From Leptolyngbya sp. NIES-2104 (GTDB lineage Bacteria; Cyanobacteriota; Cyanobacteriia; Leptolyngbyales; Leptolyngbyaceae), in the NCBI RefSeq assembly GCF_001485215.1, contig NZ_BBWW01000001.1, positions 3,224,001 through 3,288,000 on the forward strand: a stretch of DNA of 64,000 nt. Reading direction: 5' to 3'. How positions within the stretch are numbered: the first letter of the stretch is position 1; each line of letters opens with the position of its first letter. Made by a program: the position numbers and the translations under genes. Below, in pieces: positions 16,792 to 25,393 of this stretch. The notes under the pieces were generated by a model. It saw only the letters and a program-made list of their open reading frames with translations. It was not told the DNA's origin and ran no database searches.

Positions 16792-17790
16792 ATGAGACCT
16801 TTTCAATACACAAAAGCGAAGGACGCGAACACAGCCGTGCAAACCGTTGCAGCAAATGCAAATTCCCAGTTTCTAGCGGGCGGCACCAACCTGATTGACC
16901 TGATGAAGGAAGATGTAGCCCGTCCGGTTGAACTGGTGGATATCACGCGCTTGAACCTGACGCAAATCGGCACCGTTGCGGGAAGTGGCAATCTCTCGAT
17001 CGGAGCGCTGGCGAAAAACTCCGATACGGCGAATCACCCCCTCGTGCGGCAAAACTACCCGCTGTTGACGCAGGCGATTTTAGCAGGCGCGTCGGGGCAG
17101 ATTCGCAATATGGCGACCAATGGCGGCAATCTCAATCAGCGAACGCGCTGCCCGTACTTTTACGATACGGCGATGCCCTGTAACAAACGCGAACCGGGCA
17201 GCGGCTGTGGTGCGATCGCAGGCATCAACCGCAATCATGCGATTTTCGGCTGGTCGGAACAGTGCGTTGCGGTTTATCCCAGTGATATGGCGATCGCGCT
17301 TGCTGCCCTCGATCCGATTGTGCAGGTGCAGCGCTCAGACGGCACAGTGCGATCGATTGCCTTTACCAACTATCACCGTCTGCCAGAGAACAACCCGGAA
17401 AAAGACAACAACTTAGACCGAGGCGAATTGGTTACAGCGATCGAACTGCCGAGAAACAATTTTGCTGCTAAAAGTCACTACTTGAAAGTGCGCGATCGCA
17501 GCAGTTACGCCTTTGCGCTCGTCTCGGTCGCCGTCGCACTGGAAACCAGCGGCAACACGGTCAATCAAGTGCGAATCGCAATGGGTGGTGTAGCACACAA
17601 ACCCTGGCGCGCCACGGCAGCCGAAACGTTTCTAGCGGGTAAAGCGGCAACCGAAGCGAATTTTCTAGCGGCGGCTGAAGCGGAAATGCGGAATGCTAAA
17701 CCGCTCGAACACAACGCCTTCAAAGTCGAACTCGGTAAGCGGATGATCGTCCGCGCTTTAATCCAAGCGATGGGTAGCGATAGAGCTTGA
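16792..17790 (+). CDS. Molybdenum hydroxylase A, FAD subunit (PaoB-like)
   Basis: A 332-residue protein of the CO-dehydrogenase/xanthine-dehydrogenase FAD-binding family. 'FLAGGTNLIDLMK' near residue 27 and 'NMATNGGNLNQRTRCPYFYD' (about 106-125) are the FAD contacts; the four Cys residues nearby (C120, C130, C139 and others) fit a 4Fe-4S site as in E. coli PaoB. Its first 247 residues differ from the operon B copy at only about six positions, but the last 82 differ at about a quarter, a patchwork discussed in the findings. Confidence 0.93.
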   Translation: MRPFQYTKAKDANTAVQTVAANANSQFLAGGTNLIDLMKEDVARPVELVDITRLNLTQIGTVAGSGNLSIGALAKNSDTANHPLVRQNYPLLTQAILAGASGQIRNMATNGGNLNQRTRCPYFYDTAMPCNKREPGSGCGAIAGINRNHAIFGWSEQCVAVYPSDMAIALAALDPIVQVQRSDGTVRSIAFTNYHRLPENNPEKDNNLDRGELVTAIELPRNNFAAKSHYLKVRDRSSYAFALVSVAVALETSGNTVNQVRIAMGGVAHKPWRATAAETFLAGKAATEANFLAAAEAEMRNAKPLEHNAFKVELGKRMIVRALIQAMGSDRA

Positions 17791-17823
17791 TGCGTAAAAT
17801 TTTGGATCAAGGAGACGAATAAG

Positions 17824-17960
17824 ATGGCATTAATCGGCAAACGCCGCTAAATTCAACCCGCCGCGAATAGTGCATTCTGAACGAGAAAACTGCTTGTCGC
17901 ACATCATCGGCGGCGTGATTTTTGGTATCGGCTCGGCGCTGCTGGAAAAATCATTCAAAG
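17824..17960 (+). pseudogene. Remnant of an earlier Mo-subunit gene
   Basis: After a good AAGGAG site, an ATG at 17824 opens 'MALIGKRR' and stops at once. Another frame then reads 'CLSHIIGGVIFGIGSALLE', which matches the 'RSQIIGGVIxGIGxALxE' segment near the C-terminus of molybdopterin-binding subunits such as those at 18701 and 54176. The start and a late internal segment of a large-subunit gene thus remain, with about 550 codons deleted. It lies exactly where the Mo subunit sits in operon B. Confidence 0.6.
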
Positions 17961-17970
17961 GAGAAGGAGA

Positions 17971-18642
17971 ATGAAAATGTCGAGACGTGGAATGTTGACT
18001 GCGGCTTGCGGCTGCTGTCTTGCCGCGCTGGGTGCAGCGGCATGTTCCACCAACGCGCAGGATTCGCAAGTCGTGACCCAAGCCAGCGGCTCTGATCGGG
18101 AGAGAAAATCAAGTGCACGCGGCGAACGTCGTGACGGGTCGGGATTGCCCGACTTGCATCACGTCGCCCTGATTGTGGCTGATCGAGACCGCTCACTCGC
18201 AAAGCTCCAAGACGGCTTCGGCTTCGGTCGTTCGCACGTCTTCGATGCCCAGTTTCCGAAGGCTCGCGTGTCGAGCGGCGTGACCGGATTCAATCTTCGC
18301 ATTGGGTTCACCTGGATGGGGAATACGTTGCTTGAACTGCTGCAACCTGTGGACGATCGCTCTCCCCACGCGACTTTTCTCAAGGAACGCGGAGAGGGAA
18401 TGCACCACCTGGGGTTTCTTGTGCGCTCGATCGAGCGTGAACTCGACGCGATGGCGGCGACGCGTGGCGGGCAACGTCCGCCCTTGTTGGTTGATGCGAT
18501 GACCGCTGATGGCGTGAGCTGGTGCTATGTCGAGGGCGAATATGCGAACGGCGCAGTCATCGAGCTGATCGAGCGCAGCCCCGAATCCGAGAAGTTCTTC
18601 AAGCAGATATACCAAGCGACCGGCGGTCGGATGCCGGACTGA
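17971..18642 (+). CDS. VOC-family protein with Tat lipoprotein-like signal
   Basis: A 223-residue protein with AAGGAG before the ATG. The N-terminus 'MKMSRRGMLTAACGCCLAAL' has a twin-arginine motif, and 'GAAACS' is lipobox-like, so export is expected. The rest is a vicinal-oxygen-chelate fold: 'LHHVALIVADRDRS', 'GMHHLGFLV' and 'AVIELIE' give the usual His, His and Glu metal ligands. VOC proteins act as glyoxalases, epimerases or dioxygenases; this one is nearest in pattern to glyoxalase/methylmalonyl-CoA-epimerase types. It lies inside the molybdenum hydroxylase operon, in place of a lost Mo subunit gene. Confidence 0.85.
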   Translation: MKMSRRGMLTAACGCCLAALGAAACSTNAQDSQVVTQASGSDRERKSSARGERRDGSGLPDLHHVALIVADRDRSLAKLQDGFGFGRSHVFDAQFPKARVSSGVTGFNLRIGFTWMGNTLLELLQPVDDRSPHATFLKERGEGMHHLGFLVRSIERELDAMAATRGGQRPPLLVDAMTADGVSWCYVEGEYANGAVIELIERSPESEKFFKQIYQATGGRMPD

Positions 18643-18700
18643 GGCGGGCGATAAACGACGATACGAACACACAAAATGCGGAAGCAAGGAAACCAATCAG

Positions 18701-20977
18701 ATGGCAGTGACAGGTAAACCGATTGACCGCGTTGACGGGCGATTGAAGGTAACAGGCGCGGCGAAATACGCCGCCGAATTTAACCAGCCGAATATGGCTT
18801 ACGCTTTTCCGGTCTGTTCGACGATCGCTAAAGGAACGATCACGGCGATCGATACGAGCGCGGCTTTAAGCGCGGCGGGCGTTCTAACTGTTTTAACGCA
18901 TGAAAACGCCGTCAAATTAAAAGCCATTAATCCAGCGGAGCAAATGAAAGCGGGCGTTCAGCTCGTCGGCGAGGATTTGCCGCCGCTCCAGACTAATAAA
19001 ATTTATTATTTCAAGCAGTGCGTCGCTTGCGTTGTTGCCGAAACTTACGAGCAGGCGCGTTTCGCCGCTGCGCTGGTCAAAATCACTTACGCCCAGGAGA
19101 AGCCCGCGAGCGATTTGAAAAGCGGATTGGCGAACGGTTATGTCCCGGAAAAGAATATGGGACAGCCCGCGCAGATCAACTCCGGCAAAGCCGCCGCGCC
19201 CTTTGCCGCCGCGCCGGTTAAATTTGAGCGGACTTACACGACCCCGACCGAGACTCATCATCCGATGGAGCCACACGCCGCCGTGGCGGTGTGGGACAGC
19301 GCGGGTAAGCTAACGATTTACGATTCGTCCCAAGGCGTTCTAAATATAAAAGCAACGGCGGCTTATTTTCTCCAAATCAAGCCGGAAAACGTGCGCGTAC
19401 TTTCGCCGTTTGTCGGCGGTGCTTTCGGCGGTAAAGGATTGTGGATGCAGCCCGTGCTGGCGGCGATGGCGGCTCAAGCGGTTAAGCGTCCAGTCAAAGT
19501 TGTTCTCACGCGCCAGATGCTGGTGGCGCAAGTCGGGCGACGACCCGAAACGAGTCAGAAAATCGCCCTCGGCGCAGGTAAGGACGGAAAACTTTCTGTG
19601 GTCCGACACCACACCGACACCTACAACAATAATGTCTGTGACTATCTTGAGCCGTGCGGTTCTGGAACCCAGTCTTTATATAACGCTACAGTGCGGGAAA
19701 TTACTTACAAAGTCGCCAAATTAAATCTCGGCTCGCCGACGTATATGCGCGCTCCCGGAAAAACACCTGGCACTTTTGCGTTTGAATCGGCGATGGACGA
19801 GCTAGCGCATGAGTTGAAAATTGACCCGATCGAGTTTCGCATCATTAACCATGCGATAAACGACCCGCTGACCAAAACTCCGTTTTCGAGCGAGTATTTG
19901 CGCGAATGTTACCGGATAGGTGCAGAAAAATTCGGCTGGTCGAAGCGCAAATCGCAGCCGCGTCAAACGCGCAACGGAAAATATTGGGTCGGTTACGGAA
20001 TGGCAGCGGCGACTTATCCGGGAGTCCGCCTTGCCGCGAGCGCCCGCGTGCAGATGATGTCAAACGGCGACGTTAAAGTAATGAGCGCAACGCACGACCT
20101 CGGCACGGGAACTTATACGGTCATGGCGCAGGCGGCATCGGACGCGCTCGGAGTTCCACTTGAAAGAATCAAAGTCGAAATCGGTGACACGAACTTGCCG
20201 AACGCCCCGCTCTCTGTTGGTTCGATGACGGTGGCGACCGTCCTTCCGGCGGTGCTAGCGGCGTGCGAAATGCTCCGCAAAAACTTAATGGGGATGGCGA
20301 CGGCTGACGGGAAATCAGAGTTAAGCGGCAGACGTGCTGAAGAAGTCGCTTTCGCCGACGCGAAATTTTTCATTAAAGGCGACTCTGGAAAATCGGATTC
20401 ATACGCTGACATTATGCAGCGTAATGGCAAAACAATGATGGAAGCCTGCGCGACGACAAAACCTGTGTCAGGTCCGCCCTCTAACGCGCCGTGTCTGGTT
20501 GCACAGGCGGCACCCGAAGAAAACAAGGACGACAAAAAATACTCGTTTCATTCGTTCGGGGCGCAGTTCACCGAAGTTTGGGTGGACGAAGACCTCGGCA
20601 TCGCGCACGTCAAACGGTTTACGAGCGTTCACGATGTTGGAATCATTATGAACGAAAAGACGGCTCGTTCCCAGATTATTGGCGGTGTGATCATGGGCAT
20701 CGGCGCGGCTCTGATGGAAATCACCGAACACGATAAACGCTGGGCATATCCAGTGACGCGATCGTTCGCCGATTATCACGTTCCGGCAAATCTGGACGTG
20801 CCTCCGATCGACGTTTATTTTATCAACAAGCCCGACCCGCACATTTCGCCGATGGGGGCGCGCGGAGTCGGCGAGATTGGGATTGTCGGTGTCGGCGCGG
20901 CGATCGCGAATGCGATTTTTAACGCGACCGGCAAGCGTATCCGTGATCTGCCAATCACACTCGATAAATTGCTGTAG
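18701..20977 (+). CDS. Molybdenum hydroxylase A, molybdopterin-binding subunit (PaoC-like)
   Basis: A 758-residue catalytic subunit. 'VTGAAKYAAEF' opens the aldehyde-oxidase hammerhead domain; 'VGGAFGGKGLW' and 'MRAPGKTPGTFAFESAMDEL' are molybdopterin contacts, and 'GARGVGEIGIVG' holds the catalytic Glu near the C-terminus. The enzyme would hydroxylate an aldehyde or N-heterocycle with electrons passed to the Fe-S and FAD subunits. It is only moderately similar to the operon B subunit (717 residues), unlike the FAD subunits. GCGATCGC is almost absent until its 3' end and its codon choice looks GCG/CGC rich, which suggests separate origin. Confidence 0.92.
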   Translation: MAVTGKPIDRVDGRLKVTGAAKYAAEFNQPNMAYAFPVCSTIAKGTITAIDTSAALSAAGVLTVLTHENAVKLKAINPAEQMKAGVQLVGEDLPPLQTNKIYYFKQCVACVVAETYEQARFAAALVKITYAQEKPASDLKSGLANGYVPEKNMGQPAQINSGKAAAPFAAAPVKFERTYTTPTETHHPMEPHAAVAVWDSAGKLTIYDSSQGVLNIKATAAYFLQIKPENVRVLSPFVGGAFGGKGLWMQPVLAAMAAQAVKRPVKVVLTRQMLVAQVGRRPETSQKIALGAGKDGKLSVVRHHTDTYNNNVCDYLEPCGSGTQSLYNATVREITYKVAKLNLGSPTYMRAPGKTPGTFAFESAMDELAHELKIDPIEFRIINHAINDPLTKTPFSSEYLRECYRIGAEKFGWSKRKSQPRQTRNGKYWVGYGMAAATYPGVRLAASARVQMMSNGDVKVMSATHDLGTGTYTVMAQAASDALGVPLERIKVEIGDTNLPNAPLSVGSMTVATVLPAVLAACEMLRKNLMGMATADGKSELSGRRAEEVAFADAKFFIKGDSGKSDSYADIMQRNGKTMMEACATTKPVSGPPSNAPCLVAQAAPEENKDDKKYSFHSFGAQFTEVWVDEDLGIAHVKRFTSVHDVGIIMNEKTARSQIIGGVIMGIGAALMEITEHDKRWAYPVTRSFADYHVPANLDVPPIDVYFINKPDPHISPMGARGVGEIGIVGVGAAIANAIFNATGKRIRDLPITLDKLL

Positions 20978-20986
20978 GGACGATTG

Positions 20987-21598
20987 ATGAACAATTTACA
21001 AGCAATTCTAGAAGCATTTCAAGCCACTCACCAGCGCCGTGAACCCGTGTTTTTAGCTACTGTCGTCAATACTCAAGGCTCTACCTATCGCCGCTCCGGT
21101 GCGCGGATGCTGATGACGCAATCCGGCGAAACGATCGGCATGGTGAGTGGGGGTTGCCTAGAGCAAGATATTCTGGAACACACGCGGCAGATGTCGCGGA
21201 GTGAGGCGATCGTCGTTACCTACGACAGCACCGCTGAACAAGAAGATATTCTCTGGGGATTCGGACTAGGCTGCAACGGCATGGTGCAAGTTCTAATCGA
21301 ATCTTTGCTGCCTGATGCCTGCAATTCACTCACGGTTCTAGATGAGTGCTGGCGCGATCGCACACCTGCCGTATTAGCCAGCATCCTTCAATCGGAAGGC
21401 TCGATCGCGCAAACATCAATCCGTCTAGGAACCTGTCTCGCCTTGACACCAGACAAACTGATTGTTTTTGATCAGTCTCACTCTGATTTAGTCACCGCGA
21501 TCGTGGCAGAGATTCAAGCCGTTTTAGTTCAGCGAACGGGTGGATTCTTGAAACATCGCTCTGTCCCCATCCATTCCTCAAATGCGTTCAACCTCTAA
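20987..21598 (+). CDS. XdhC-family maturation factor lacking its Rossmann domain
   Basis: A 203-residue protein from the ATG at 20987 (a TTG one codon earlier is also possible). Residues 1-165 match the XdhC/CoxI domain ('TVVNTQGSTYRRSGARMLMT', 'VSGGCLEQDI', 'WGFGLGCNG'). Residues 170-203 match the extreme C-terminus of the full-length XdhC at 50558 ('AIVxEIQAVL', 'GGFLKHRSVPIH'). About 180 residues, the whole Rossmann domain with its 'FGAGHDV' site, are missing without a frame break. XdhC binds molybdenum cofactor and delivers it to the apo-enzyme. Whether this short form works is unknown. Confidence 0.85.
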   Translation: MNNLQAILEAFQATHQRREPVFLATVVNTQGSTYRRSGARMLMTQSGETIGMVSGGCLEQDILEHTRQMSRSEAIVVTYDSTAEQEDILWGFGLGCNGMVQVLIESLLPDACNSLTVLDECWRDRTPAVLASILQSEGSIAQTSIRLGTCLALTPDKLIVFDQSHSDLVTAIVAEIQAVLVQRTGGFLKHRSVPIHSSNAFNL

Positions 21599-22190
21599 TG
21601 CGATCGGACTGGTTTTATTAGCTGCGGGAGCCTCTTCTCGCATGGGAACTGCTAAACAACTGCTGCCTTATCAAGGACGCAGCTTACTGCGTTACATGGC
21701 AGAAGTGGCGCTGGCATCAAGGTGTAGCTCGGTTGTCGTTGTGCTAGGTGCTCATGTCGATCGTACTCGATTAGAAATTCGCGATCTCCCGGTACAGACC
21801 ATTGAAAATCCCCACTGGTCATCCGGAGTGGGCAGTTCAATTCAGGCGGGTGTACAGCAGATCACCGCACAGCCGCTAGACGCAATTATCGTGATGTTGT
21901 GTGATCAACCTTTAGTAACTTCCGCGAACCTCAATCAACTGATCGAATCCTATCAAGCCACTCAGCCCTCAGTGATTGCTTCTGCCTATGCTGATACGCT
22001 AGGTGTACCAGCTTTATTTAGTCATCAGTTGTTTCCAGACTTATTGAGGTTAAGTCCGAACGAGGGAGCAAAGCATCTGATTAAGCAATACCGCGATCGC
22101 GTTGACTCGATTTCCTTTCCAAAAGGCGCGATCGACTTAGACACCCCAGAAGACTATCAGCGGTTGCACTCTAACCTGCATTCACTCTAA
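21582..22190 (+). CDS. MocA/MobA-like molybdenum-cofactor nucleotidyltransferase
   Basis: A 202-residue NTP-transferase. 'VLLAAGASSRMGTAKQLLPY' is the glycine-rich nucleotide loop with the following Lys, and 'VMLCDQPLV' is the metal-binding strand, as in MocA, which attaches CMP to molybdopterin. It overlaps the shortened XdhC gene by 17 bases, so the two are translationally linked. The paralogue at 49901 follows the full-length XdhC in the same order. It likely prepares the cofactor for hydroxylase A. Confidence 0.88.
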   Translation: MRSTSNAIGLVLLAAGASSRMGTAKQLLPYQGRSLLRYMAEVALASRCSSVVVVLGAHVDRTRLEIRDLPVQTIENPHWSSGVGSSIQAGVQQITAQPLDAIIVMLCDQPLVTSANLNQLIESYQATQPSVIASAYADTLGVPALFSHQLFPDLLRLSPNEGAKHLIKQYRDRVDSISFPKGAIDLDTPEDYQRLHSNLHSL

Positions 22191-22222
22191 GTTTTCTATA
22201 CTACTAAGGGAGCCATAGTCTC

Positions 22223-23126
22223 ATGTCTTCGATTGAAACTCAGTTTCTTAATATCAAAGCTCATCACGCGCAGTACTCCGCGATCAATCCCAAGACAACT
22301 TTAAAAGGCAGCGCGTCAGACAAGATCGTTTTCATTACTGGTGCATCACAGGGTATCGGTCAGGCTACTGCTGTAGCCTTTGCTCAAGCGGGTGCTAAAG
22401 CTGTCTATATCACGGCAAGATCAGAAAAAGCGCTTGAGGAGACGAGAACACGAGTGAAAGAGGCGAATCCAGAAACGCAATGTGCATACACGGTCTGCGA
22501 TGTAACGAACGAGGAGCAGGTTAAAGCGTCGATCGAGGATTGTGCGACCCAATTTGGCGGCATCGACGTAGCCGACTCAAATGCAGGTTATCTCGATCGA
22601 TGGCAGAAGATTGGAGAATCGGATACCACGAGTTGGTGGAACACTTGGGAGGTCAATCTAAAGGGCACTTATTATCTCATTCGGTACACGCTACCTTACC
22701 TGATCGAATCGGCACAGAAGCACTCTGCCAGAGGCTCTACGGGTGGTCATCTCATTCTCGTTTCTTCGATCGGCGCTCAACTGTTGACACCGACCGCATC
22801 TGACTACCAGACCTCTAAGCACGCGATCAACCGCCTTTGCGTTCGTTGACGTTGATCATGGCAACGATGGGGTGAAATGCTTTGCCATCCATCCCGGAGG
22901 AGTACCCACCGCGACAGCAAAGAACATGCCCGAAGCACTCCACACCAACCTTGTAGACGAACCTGAATTGGCAGCCGGGTTTGCGGTTTGGCTTTGTTCG
23001 GGCGCGGCTGACTGGGCGAAGGGTCGATACTTGAGCTGCAACTGGGATGTTGGTGAGTTGACACATCTCAAAGACCAAATCGTCCTTGAGGATTTGCTGG
23101 TTAATCGTTTGCGCACTAAGGCTTGA
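22223..23126 (+). pseudogene. SDR gene broken by one frameshift
   Basis: The frame from ATG 22223 (AAGGGAG upstream) carries TGASQGIG near residue 40, 'DSNAG' in place of NNAG, and 'YQTSKHAINRL', then goes out of frame near 22840 and stops at 22849. The next frame continues in register with 'VKCFAIHPGGVPTATAK', 'ELAAGFAVWLCSG' and 'DLLVNRLR', ending TGA at 23126. A single-base change restores a full SDR of about 300 residues. Either a young pseudogene or a sequencing error; the single clean break leaves both open. Confidence 0.8.
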
Positions 23127-23333
23127 TGCAATCATCAACACTCGAATGAATTTTTCGAGGTTCCCCACAGTATGTTCAGCGCCCAAAATACACCGCTCAA
23201 TAATAATCGGTATCCTGATATTCGGTGGAAGAGCGCGATCGAGGTGATTTCAAAAATTTAACTTCAACTGATCATCGAATTGCGATCGCGCCAGAACCGA
23301 GCTACTGAATCTTAGCTCAGTCCGCATTCCCGA

Positions 23334-24281
23334 TTAGGGCATCTCACAAACAACTCGAAAACCGAGACCAACGAGGCTGCTGTCGGAGGAATAGAGGTGG
23401 CGACTCGCAGAACGACAACGATCCGGAAAATGGCTCGAAGAACCGCCCCGCGCAACGTATATCACATCACTATCAGTGTTCCACTCGCTTGCGTCAGCGA
23501 CTGCGCTGGCAGCGTGACTCTCATGATCAAATCTCCAAGCACTGCCGTCAGCGGCTGCACCCTCATAGTTACCCGAATAGTTATCCAAACACCATTCCGA
23601 CACATTCCCGTGCAGGTCGTACAAGCCAAAAGCATTCGGCGGAAAAGCATCGACTGGAGTTGTATAGTCACGGTAAACCCCTTTTGAACCTTGATCGTAG
23701 GAACCCGAAAAGAAAAATTGCTCATTTACACTCCCAGCATCCCTCCCGCGATAATTGGCTAAATCGGTTGTAATGGTTTTGCCAAAATAAAAAGGGGTTT
23801 CAGTTCCCGCCCGACAAGCATATTCCCATTCTGTCTCGGTTGGGAGTCGATAAGTTCGTCCGGTCTCTCGTGATAGACGTTGACAAAATTCAATCGCTTC
23901 CTCCCAACAGACGCATTCTACGGGTAGATTATCGCCTTCATAGCCAGATGGATCAGGGTCTAACTCTCGCTCTACGGGTAGAGTATTCCCGATCGCTCGC
24001 CACTGTGCTTGGGTAACTGGATATTTTCCTATATAAAAGGGTTGTAGGGTGACTGGGTGTTGAGGGCTTTCATCTTCACATCGATCGTGTTCTGACTCTG
24101 GCGAACCCATGACAAATTGACCGCCAGGGATTGCTACCATCTCTAACCCAACTTCATCTGCCAAGGGTTCGCGAAATGCAAAGGCTTGACCCTGCTTTCG
24201 TTCAACGATCTGACCCTGTTCATCAACCTGTACAGTTTCAAATTCAAAGGAATATGGGTCGTTAACTTTGATGAGAGACAT
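23334..24281 (-). CDS. Formylglycine-generating-enzyme-like (SUMF1/C-type-lectin fold) protein
   Basis: A 315-residue protein. The SUMF1 fold begins near residue 45 with 'LEMVAIPGGQFVMGS', then 'YRLPTETEWEYACRAG', 'GLYDLHGNVSEWCLDNY', and ends 'GLGFRVVCEMP'. Short proteins of this type in cyanobacteria are often surface or signalling proteins and not sulfatase activators; the Cys pair of true activating enzymes is not evident. The last 40 residues ('RCRSASRHLYSSDSSLVGLG') resemble the variable region of diversity-generating-retroelement targets. The usual RGGSW is RGGSS here. No reverse transcriptase lies in the window. Confidence 0.87.
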   Translation of the reverse strand: MSLIKVNDPYSFEFETVQVDEQGQIVERKQGQAFAFREPLADEVGLEMVAIPGGQFVMGSPESEHDRCEDESPQHPVTLQPFYIGKYPVTQAQWRAIGNTLPVERELDPDPSGYEGDNLPVECVCWEEAIEFCQRLSRETGRTYRLPTETEWEYACRAGTETPFYFGKTITTDLANYRGRDAGSVNEQFFFSGSYDQGSKGVYRDYTTPVDAFPPNAFGLYDLHGNVSEWCLDNYSGNYEGAAADGSAWRFDHESHAASAVADASEWNTDSDVIYVARGGSSSHFPDRCRSASRHLYSSDSSLVGLGFRVVCEMP

Positions 24282-24420
24282 AAGATTGCGACTCTATTAG
24301 CCTAGTGGTTTTAGGACTACTAATTTGCTGAAATGTTTCGTCAATGGTTGCCCTCGATCGTGCCACGAGTAACCGTCACCAATAAACTCAAAGGCGACGA
24401 AAATGATTTCTCTAATGCCC

Positions 24421-25014
24421 GCCACCGCCAGCAACAGGTTTGATTTTCTTGAAGAAGAGTACCAGCACTGCACTGATAAACAGAACGCAACCCATAAATA
24501 AAAAGCAGTCGTTGAACGCCATCATGTTCGCCTCACGTCCAATGGTACGATCGAGCAACGCATAAGCTTAATTCTGAGCTTGTATCGGGTCGCTCGTGTA
24601 CCGCAAAAACATCTGTGTGAGTTGATCAATGTGATCGCGCGTGATCGGACTTGACAAGGATACCGAATCGACTAAACAATTCGAGTGAAATCGTTCCTGC
24701 ACCGACTGTAAGGTTCCAAGTGCCGCAATTCTCATTGATCCACCCAAGTTCCGTGCCATGTTGTATATTGCTGAGGCTGAGCCAATCTGCTTTGGTTCAA
24801 TTCCTACGGTGGCAAAGCTAGAGAGCGGTGTCATCACGAGCGGTTGCCCCAACGCTCGGATGACTTGCGCTGGGATGAGTTCTATCACTCCAGTATCGTG
24901 CGTCATCGTCGTGTTCATAAAGCAACTAAGTCCGAATAGCGTAAAGCCGACCCCGACCAACAAACGCAGATCAAATCGCTGCATTAATTTCGGCACAAAC
25001 GGCGTAATGATCAA
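24421..25014 (-). pseudogene. DHA2-type MFS drug transporter, C-terminal remnant with a nonsense codon
   Basis: Read leftward from 25014, 'FVPKLMQRFDLRLLVGVGFTLFGLSCFMN', given here by its ends, and 'IYNMARNLGGSMRIAALGTL' match the second half of EmrB-like 14-helix transporters. TAA at 24570-24568 interrupts; the same frame then continues 'AYALLDRTIGREANMMAF' and 'FKKIKPVAGGG' to a natural stop at 24421. The interrupting codon is one base from CAA. The N-terminal half is missing, replaced by an unrelated sensor fragment. Confidence 0.75.
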
Positions 25015-25285
25015 TTGCGGTATTCCTGCCCACAGGCGACCGCTTGCAGGACGTGACGCGACTCCTCGAAGACCGAGAGGATCGCAGCCTCTGCACCGAG
25101 TTGTGCGATCGCTTCTTGAGCAACATAATGCAAGAAGGCTGCAAGATCCGGTCGGGCTGCCAGTCGTTCAGAAACACGGGCGAGGGCTTGATTCGCTTTT
25201 GCCAGGTCTGCCATGCGAGATTCTGCGATCGCGAGCTGGCGGGACTGTTGAGCGAACTGTTCCTGTGTTGCCAGTTGTATTCGTA
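25011..25285 (-). pseudogene. Fossil: internal piece of a GAF-type sensor kinase
   Basis: The minus frame reads 'LAIAESRMADLAKANQALAR' then 'PDLAAFLHYVAQEAIAQLGA' and 'LSVFEESRHVL', a coiled-coil linker running into the first part of a GAF domain, as in cyanobacterial hybrid sensor kinases. It has no start of its own and runs straight into the MFS remnant. This is one tile of a mosaic of broken genes. Confidence 0.5.
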
Positions 25286-25363
25286 TTCCTCTAGCATGTG
25301 GAGTCCGTAGGCGATGATTGCAATCCACAAGATGTATTCACGGGAGCTGGTATCACGAGACAT
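25286..25363 (-). pseudogene. Fossil: N-terminus of an HXXEE-domain membrane protein
   Basis: An ATG at 25363 opens 'MSRDTSSREYILWIAIIAYG' and then 'LHMLEEYEYNW', the start of the small HXXEE membrane-protein family (His followed by two Glu). The frame is lost about 10 residues later, where the sensor-kinase fragment begins. Only the first transmembrane segment remains. Confidence 0.5.
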
Positions 25364-25393
25364 AGCGAACCTCCAAAAGATTGATGTCAACGG

